DNA of 7,277 nucleotides. Source: DASQDT01 sp036380435. GTDB taxonomy: Bacteria; Acidobacteriota; Blastocatellia; Pyrinomonadales; Pyrinomonadaceae. The notes beneath the pieces are model-generated. The model did not search any database, was not told the DNA's origin, and saw only the letters and a program-made list of their open reading frames with translations. This document shows, one piece after another, positions 5,071 to 7,277 of the stretch; positions within the stretch are counted from its first letter, which is position 1, and every line of letters starts with the position of its first letter. Made by a program: the position numbers and the translations under genes. Where the stretch lies: the NCBI GenBank assembly GCA_036380435.1, contig DASVES010000254.1, positions 1 through 7,277 of the forward strand, in the 5' to 3' direction.

Positions 5071-6633
5071 ATGAAAATCTTACTGTACAACCCTGATAAC
5101 GGCGTGACGCGCAACTTCATGCCGCACCTCTGGATGTTCCTCCTCCAAGCACTCACGCCGCCCGGCCACGAGGTGATTCTGGTGGACGGCAACGCGCGCG
5201 CCATGAGCGAAGACGAGTTGGTCAGCTTCGTTCGCGCCGAGGGCATCGAGTTGGTGGGCATCGGCGCGATGACCCGCATGGTGGCGCGTGCCTATCGCGT
5301 GGCCGACGCGCTGCGCGCCGCGGGAGTGCGCGTCGTGATGGGCGGGCCGCACGTCACCGAGTGCCCCGACGAAGCTCTGGGCCGCGACGGCGGGCCGCGA
5401 CACGCCGACGCCATCGCTCTCGGCGAGGCCGACGAGACCTGGCCGCTCATGGTCGAGGACGCCGCGCGCGGTGAGTTGAAGGAAGTCTATCAGCCGGAGC
5501 GCGACGCCAAGGGCGTTGACCGCAAGCCGAGCCTGCAACCCTACCCCGACATCCCTTGGGAGACTCTGGCGCTCGACCAGTTCAGCCTCGTGCCCGGCTT
5601 CCTGCGCCCGCTCCTCGGACGCATGGGCGGCGGGTGGGGGACGTTTCACGTCGTGCCCATCGAGACGGGGCGCGGCTGTCCCTACGGCTGCGAGTTCTGC
5701 ACCGTCACCGGATTCTTCGGCGACTCGATCCGCTTCCGCACCAACGAGTCGGTCGTCGGCGAGCTGCTGCGTCTCAAGGAGCGCGCCAAACGCGAGCGCG
5801 GGCAGTTGGCCGTCTTCTTCATCGACGACAACCTCGCCATCAACATCAAGCGCACGAAGCAACTTCTGCGCGACATCATCGAGGCCGGCGCGCAGATTCC
5901 GTGGGTCGCACAGATCAGCGCCAACCTCCTGCGCGACGAAGAACTCGTTGACCTCATCGCCGCCTCGGGCGGCAAGTGGGTCTTCATCGGCATGGAGTCA
6001 ATCGACCCGGCGAACATGGCCGACGTGAACAAGAACTTCAGCAAGCCGAGCGAGTACGGCGCCGTGCTCGAACGCCTCGCCCGCCGCAACGTCTACGCCA
6101 TCACGTCCTTTATCTTCGGCATGGACAATGACAAGCCCGGCGTTGCCGAGCGCACGCTCAAAGAGGTCAACTCCTGGCCGCCGGGGCTGCCCGTCTTCGG
6201 ACAGCTCACGCCCTTCCCCGCCACCCCGCTCTACGAGCGTCTGGAGAAGGCGGGCCGCCTCACGCGCCCGAAGCACTGGATGGACTTCGCCCCCTTCGTG
6301 ATGGCGCACACGCCGCTGCACATGACGATTGAGGAAGCGAAAGACGAGGTCAATCAGGCGTGGTCTTCTTCATACAGCCCGGAGCGAAACGCCGAAGCGG
6401 TCGAGTATCTCCGCGACAAGCACATCCAGTATCGTCTGTCGCATCTCGTCTCGCGCCTCTTCTTCCGCGGCATCTACTTCCCGCAGATGGGCAAGCGCGC
6501 GTGGCTCAAGGTGATTTACCAGAACCGGAAGACGATCAACGGCCTCATCCGAGAAGGCGCGTCAACGTGGCGTGCCGCGCGCAAGCGCCAGAAGCAGCTC
6601 GCCGCCGCGCCGCCGATGACGGACACCCGGTGA
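5071..6633 (+). CDS. B12-binding-domain radical SAM protein, product unknown
   Basis: The 520-residue protein has the class B radical SAM layout. An N-terminal Rossmann-like cobalamin-binding domain (about residues 1-140) includes MKILLYNPDNG, ELVGIGAMTRM and VVMGGPHVTECPDEAL. It lacks a DxHxxG motif, as is common in this class. The radical SAM core follows, with the cluster motif CPYGCEFC giving Cys203, Cys207 and Cys210 (CxxxCxxC), then FFIDDNLAIN (249-258) and VFIGMESID (304-312). The C-terminal part has LTPFPATPLYERLEKAGRL (379-397) and a W-x-x-F segment typical of the DUF4070-like region found in hopanoid-modifying and similar enzymes. The end is basic and Arg/Lys/Gln-rich. Relatives perform methylations, cyclisations or rearrangements on lipids, pigments or antibiotics, but the substrate cannot be read from the sequence or the neighbours. 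ATG 5071 is taken because the conserved beta-strand starts there; no clear Shine-Dalgarno precedes it. There is no signal peptide and the enzyme is probably cytosolic. Confidence 0.93.
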   Translation: MKILLYNPDNGVTRNFMPHLWMFLLQALTPPGHEVILVDGNARAMSEDELVSFVRAEGIELVGIGAMTRMVARAYRVADALRAAGVRVVMGGPHVTECPDEALGRDGGPRHADAIALGEADETWPLMVEDAARGELKEVYQPERDAKGVDRKPSLQPYPDIPWETLALDQFSLVPGFLRPLLGRMGGGWGTFHVVPIETGRGCPYGCEFCTVTGFFGDSIRFRTNESVVGELLRLKERAKRERGQLAVFFIDDNLAINIKRTKQLLRDIIEAGAQIPWVAQISANLLRDEELVDLIAASGGKWVFIGMESIDPANMADVNKNFSKPSEYGAVLERLARRNVYAITSFIFGMDNDKPGVAERTLKEVNSWPPGLPVFGQLTPFPATPLYERLEKAGRLTRPKHWMDFAPFVMAHTPLHMTIEEAKDEVNQAWSSSYSPERNAEAVEYLRDKHIQYRLSHLVSRLFFRGIYFPQMGKRAWLKVIYQNRKTINGLIREGASTWRAARKRQKQLAAAPPMTDTR

Positions 6634-6706
6634 CGCGAAGTGCGACCGGCTTTGTGACTCACACGGCGACTTTCGGCGAGACGGGGTGAGACTCGGAGAC
6701 GCAACG

Positions 6707-7277
6707 ATGAGAAGACATTTCACGTCGGCCGTCGCCTTCGCGTTTACTGTGCTGCTCACGTGCGCCTGCGCCGTCGCCCAACAGAAGGCCGCGCCGTCGC
6801 CGACTGCCACCCCGCAGCCTTCGCCCGCGCCGTCGGCTTCGCCGGAACCACTCCGCGCCGTCAAGGGGCAGGTGTTGACCTCGCCCGCCATGCCCGCCGC
6901 CAGCATCGAGTTCGACAAGGAGTTCAAGTACGTCGGCGGCCACAGCTTCATCCTCTACGACGTGGCGCGCGCCGAGCAGCACTTCTTCGTCGATGCCGAC
7001 AAGGACGGCCGCGTCAAACGCTTCTACTGGGTGCAGTTTGAAGGCTACCTGCCGAGCAACACACACGCCTACGACTACAAGCAGAAAGTTCCCAAATCCG
7101 TCCAGATCGGCGGTCTCGAATTCATCGCCGACGCCTACCCGCGCAACATCAAGGCAAACCCCTCACCGTCCGACTCCGACGGCGCGCGTGCTCGCTCATT
7201 CCTTGAGAGCAAGGGCTACCGCATGGCGGGCGACGACATCCTCATGCAGCGCCTCGTGCATCTCGTGGACGAGGCCA
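6707..7277 (+). CDS. Secreted protein of unknown function, 3' end outside the window
   Basis: The reading frame from ATG 6707 stays open to the window edge, giving 190 residues without a stop, so the gene is partial. GGAG at 6695-6698 is a well-spaced ribosome site. Residues 1-24 form a signal peptide: MRRH, a hydrophobic stretch AVAFAFTVLL, and AVA before QQ as a likely signal peptidase I site after Ala24. LLTC at 16-19 is a poor lipobox because Thr precedes Cys, so a lipoprotein is less likely. Residues 27-50 are a low-complexity Pro/Ser/Ala linker. The mature part starts near residue 51 and is rich in aromatic and charged residues, for example FDKEFKYVGGHSFILYDVA, EQHFFVDADKDGRVKRFYWV and YDYKQK. 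I do not recognise a domain. It lies 73 bases after the radical SAM gene on the same strand and could be cotranscribed, but nothing links the functions. Confidence 0.85.
   Translation, partial: MRRHFTSAVAFAFTVLLTCACAVAQQKAAPSPTATPQPSPAPSASPEPLRAVKGQVLTSPAMPAASIEFDKEFKYVGGHSFILYDVARAEQHFFVDADKDGRVKRFYWVQFEGYLPSNTHAYDYKQKVPKSVQIGGLEFIADAYPRNIKANPSPSDSDGARARSFLESKGYRMAGDDILMQRLVHLVDEA

Noticed and set aside
6653..6663. TGTGA-C-TCACA palindrome as a CRP-type operator
   Set aside because: CRP sites need a six-base spacer between half-sites; here it is one base. The short palindrome is probably chance.
6752..6769. Lipobox in the signal peptide of the secreted protein
   Set aside because: Neither cysteine has a good lipobox: LLT-C has Thr at -1, and TCA-C has Thr and Cys at -3 and -2. 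The AVA-QQ signal peptidase I site is better.

Overview
The window is 7,277 bases of GC-rich bacterial DNA with every convincing gene on the + strand. About two thirds of it is a glycine cleavage operon in the order gcvT, gcvH, gcvPA, gcvPB, with the P-protein (glycine decarboxylase) split into two subunits. The other genes are a complete B12-binding-domain radical SAM enzyme of unknown product and the 5' part of a secreted protein I do not recognise. The split GcvP, the high GC, the GTG starts and the heptamer-type intergenic repeats would suit an Acidobacteriota member, possibly Blastocatellia or Pyrinomonadaceae. That placement is a guess from general impression; no marker gene in the window decides it.

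Layout. Bases 1-94 are a short leader before gcvT. gcvT (95-1213) is followed by a 164-base gap filled by a period-7 array and its inverted counterpart, ending just before the gcvH ribosome site. gcvH (1378-1773) and gcvPA (1780-3150) are 6 bases apart. The gcvPA-gcvPB junction carries a second heptamer array (AAAGTTC units, then the reverse complement). This array encodes the last 11 residues of GcvPA and ends directly on the gcvPB start codon. After gcvPB (3197-4705) comes a 365-base gap: a near-perfect 43-base inverted repeat with nested hairpins, then about 230 bases that may be the promoter and structured leader of the radical SAM gene (5071-6633). A secreted protein begins at 6707 and runs off the end.

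How the genes work together. GcvPA and GcvPB should form the PLP-dependent decarboxylase. It transfers the aminomethyl group of glycine to the lipoyl arm on Lys64 of GcvH. GcvT then passes the one-carbon unit to tetrahydrofolate and releases ammonia. The fourth component, dihydrolipoamide dehydrogenase, and the lipoylation enzymes are not in the window. The radical SAM and secreted genes have no visible functional tie to glycine cleavage.

I see no CRISPR array, transposase, phage gene, tRNA or rRNA, and no defence-type system. The most interesting material is non-coding: three inverted repeats of different sequence sit at three boundaries of one operon. One has been read through into protein and may fold over the start of gcvPB.
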